In this document: piece after piece, positions 38,799-39,566 of the stretch
Numbering within the stretch: position 1 is the first letter of the stretch
How the letters are laid out: each line of letters opens with the position of its first letter
Assembly (NCBI GenBank): GCA_910586365.1
Contig: CAJUGP010000001.1
Span: 105,331 to 144,896, forward strand
DNA: 39,566 bases
Direction of reading: 5' to 3'
Source: an uncultured Christensenella sp.
Lineage (GTDB): Bacteria > Bacillota > Clostridia > Christensenellales > Borkfalkiaceae
The notes under the pieces: generated by a model
The model's database searches: none
Seen by the model: only the letters and a program-made list of their open reading frames with translations
Told to the model about the DNA's origin: nothing
Made by a program: the position numbers and the translations under genes

Positions 38799-39566
38799 AC
38801 CCTATCCCCTTCGAGCCGCAGCGTAATCACCTGTTTGGGTCCGAACGCAAGGCGGCAGGTTTCTTTGCCGAGCAGCTCTTCGCTCGTTTCCGCCATATTC
38901 GTGCGGAACAGCTCGCCGCGAAAAGCAAGCTCCGCCGTAACGGCATGATCGCACAGATTGACGAGGCGCACTAAGACCCCGCCCTGTTCCGCTTTCTTGC
39001 AGCAGGTCGCCGCGATTTCGGGCGAAGAGCAGGTAAAAAACGGCTCGGCGGGCAGCGTTTTCCCTTCGTAAGGATCGTCTACGTAATAGAATTTTTCCAA
39101 TTCCGCCGCCTGCACGGCAAATCTTCCGCCCGCATATTTTTTCGGATCGAACGAATCGGCGTGCACCGTGAAGCCGTTGCGGAAAAACCTTGCCCGTTCG
39201 TAACAGTCGGCGGCGCTTCCGCTCTCCCCGAACGAGAAGGCGAGCCGCCCCTCGATACGCCCGAGGCATTGGTTTTGCGGCACCGACCACTGCCGCCCGC
39301 CCGTGGGACGGAAGGTTTTAGCATCGCGGTTTATAACGCCCGTACCGCGCACGATCGTAAAAGCAAGTCCGCCGCCCGACAGTTCGGTTTCGTGCTGCCC
39401 TTGCGTGAATACGGTGAGCGTATCCGAGCCGAAAAGGCGCGCGAACGTAGCGTTGTGGTGCGTATCGGAATCGGTCAGATCGCAGCTTTCTTTGGGAAGC
39501 CGTTCGGCGTAATCGAACACGCTGTCGGTAAACAGTCTGCCGTTTGCGATGCCGCCGAGATCGGAA
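38795..39566 (-). CDS. GH38 alpha-mannosidase, C-terminal part (cut by window edge)
   Basis: The last 256 residues of a protein that enters from beyond the window. They match the C-terminal beta domains of GH38 alpha-mannosidases: YAERLPKESCDLTDSDTHHN, DTLTVFTQGQHETEL, LAFTIVRGTGVINRD and VLVRLVNLCDHAVTAELAF, ending FGPKQVITLRLEGDRV. The catalytic domain is outside the window, so activity and cell location cannot be judged. It is upstream of, and overlaps by 4 bases, the PfkB kinase gene. With GH92 it would remove alpha-linked mannose from glycans. Confidence 0.8.
   Translation of the reverse strand, partial: SDLGGIANGRLFTDSVFDYAERLPKESCDLTDSDTHHNATFARLFGSDTLTVFTQGQHETELSGGGLAFTIVRGTGVINRDAKTFRPTGGRQWSVPQNQCLGRIEGRLAFSFGESGSAADCYERARFFRNGFTVHADSFDPKKYAGGRFAVQAAELEKFYYVDDPYEGKTLPAEPFFTCSSPEIAATCCKKAEQGGVLVRLVNLCDHAVTAELAFRGELFRTNMAETSEELLGKETCRLAFGPKQVITLRLEGDRV

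Overview
The window looks like a gut-type Clostridia (Bacillota) chromosome segment, possibly Christensenellales-like; the order is a guess. The grounds are a spoVAC homologue, a class III fructose-1,6-bisphosphatase, a NadD-YqeK fusion, a LemA/DUF2207 pair, GGAGG-type ribosome binding sites and consensus sigma-A promoters. No phage, insertion sequence, CRISPR or RNA gene is visible. Almost all genes lie on the minus strand. Four single genes (5870, 15682, 17847, 30737) read the other way. Third codon positions are G/C-rich except in the first 2.5 kb.

Layout, left to right. (1) 1-2.5 kb: end of an AT-richer surface-polysaccharide operon (rfbB, a GT4 glycosyltransferase, manC cut by the window edge). 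(2) 2.6-5.7 kb: a three-gene cassette of a CbxX-type AAA+ ATPase and two paralogous YbjN-fold proteins, closed by a clear terminator. (3) 5.87-7.3 kb: a secreted HtrA-like lipoprotein protease. (4) 7.3-14.7 kb: a run secA-prfB-tsaD-fbp plus a 35-codon gene, ending in a terminator shared with the protease. (5) 14.8-18.6 kb: a DeoC-like protein lacking aldolase residues, a small membrane protein, rsfS, nadD-yqeK and an unknown membrane protein, with a repeat array at the 3' end of rsfS. (6) 18.6-25.6 kb: lemA, DUF2207 and glpK, then clpB, which has a different repeat family on each side. (7) 26-31.7 kb: a leucine-rich-repeat lipoprotein, a tyrS-yigZ-ilvE operon with a hairpin leader, and a WYL regulator. 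(8) 31.7-34.4 kb: a GH127 glycosidase, a DUF1858 protein and an orphan spoVAC. (9) 34.5-39.6 kb: a translationally coupled sugar operon.

The last region is the most coherent accessory system. GH38 and GH92 alpha-mannosidases without signal peptides flank a PfkB sugar kinase, a D-lyxose/D-mannose isomerase and a class II aldolase, all overlapping one another. The gene set suggests intracellular trimming of alpha-mannosides, isomerisation of free mannose to fructose, phosphorylation and aldol cleavage. This route would not need mannose-6-phosphate isomerase. The second most interesting module is the AAA+/YbjN cassette. Three families of intergenic repeats, one of which has copied the last codons of rsfS, are the main non-coding features.
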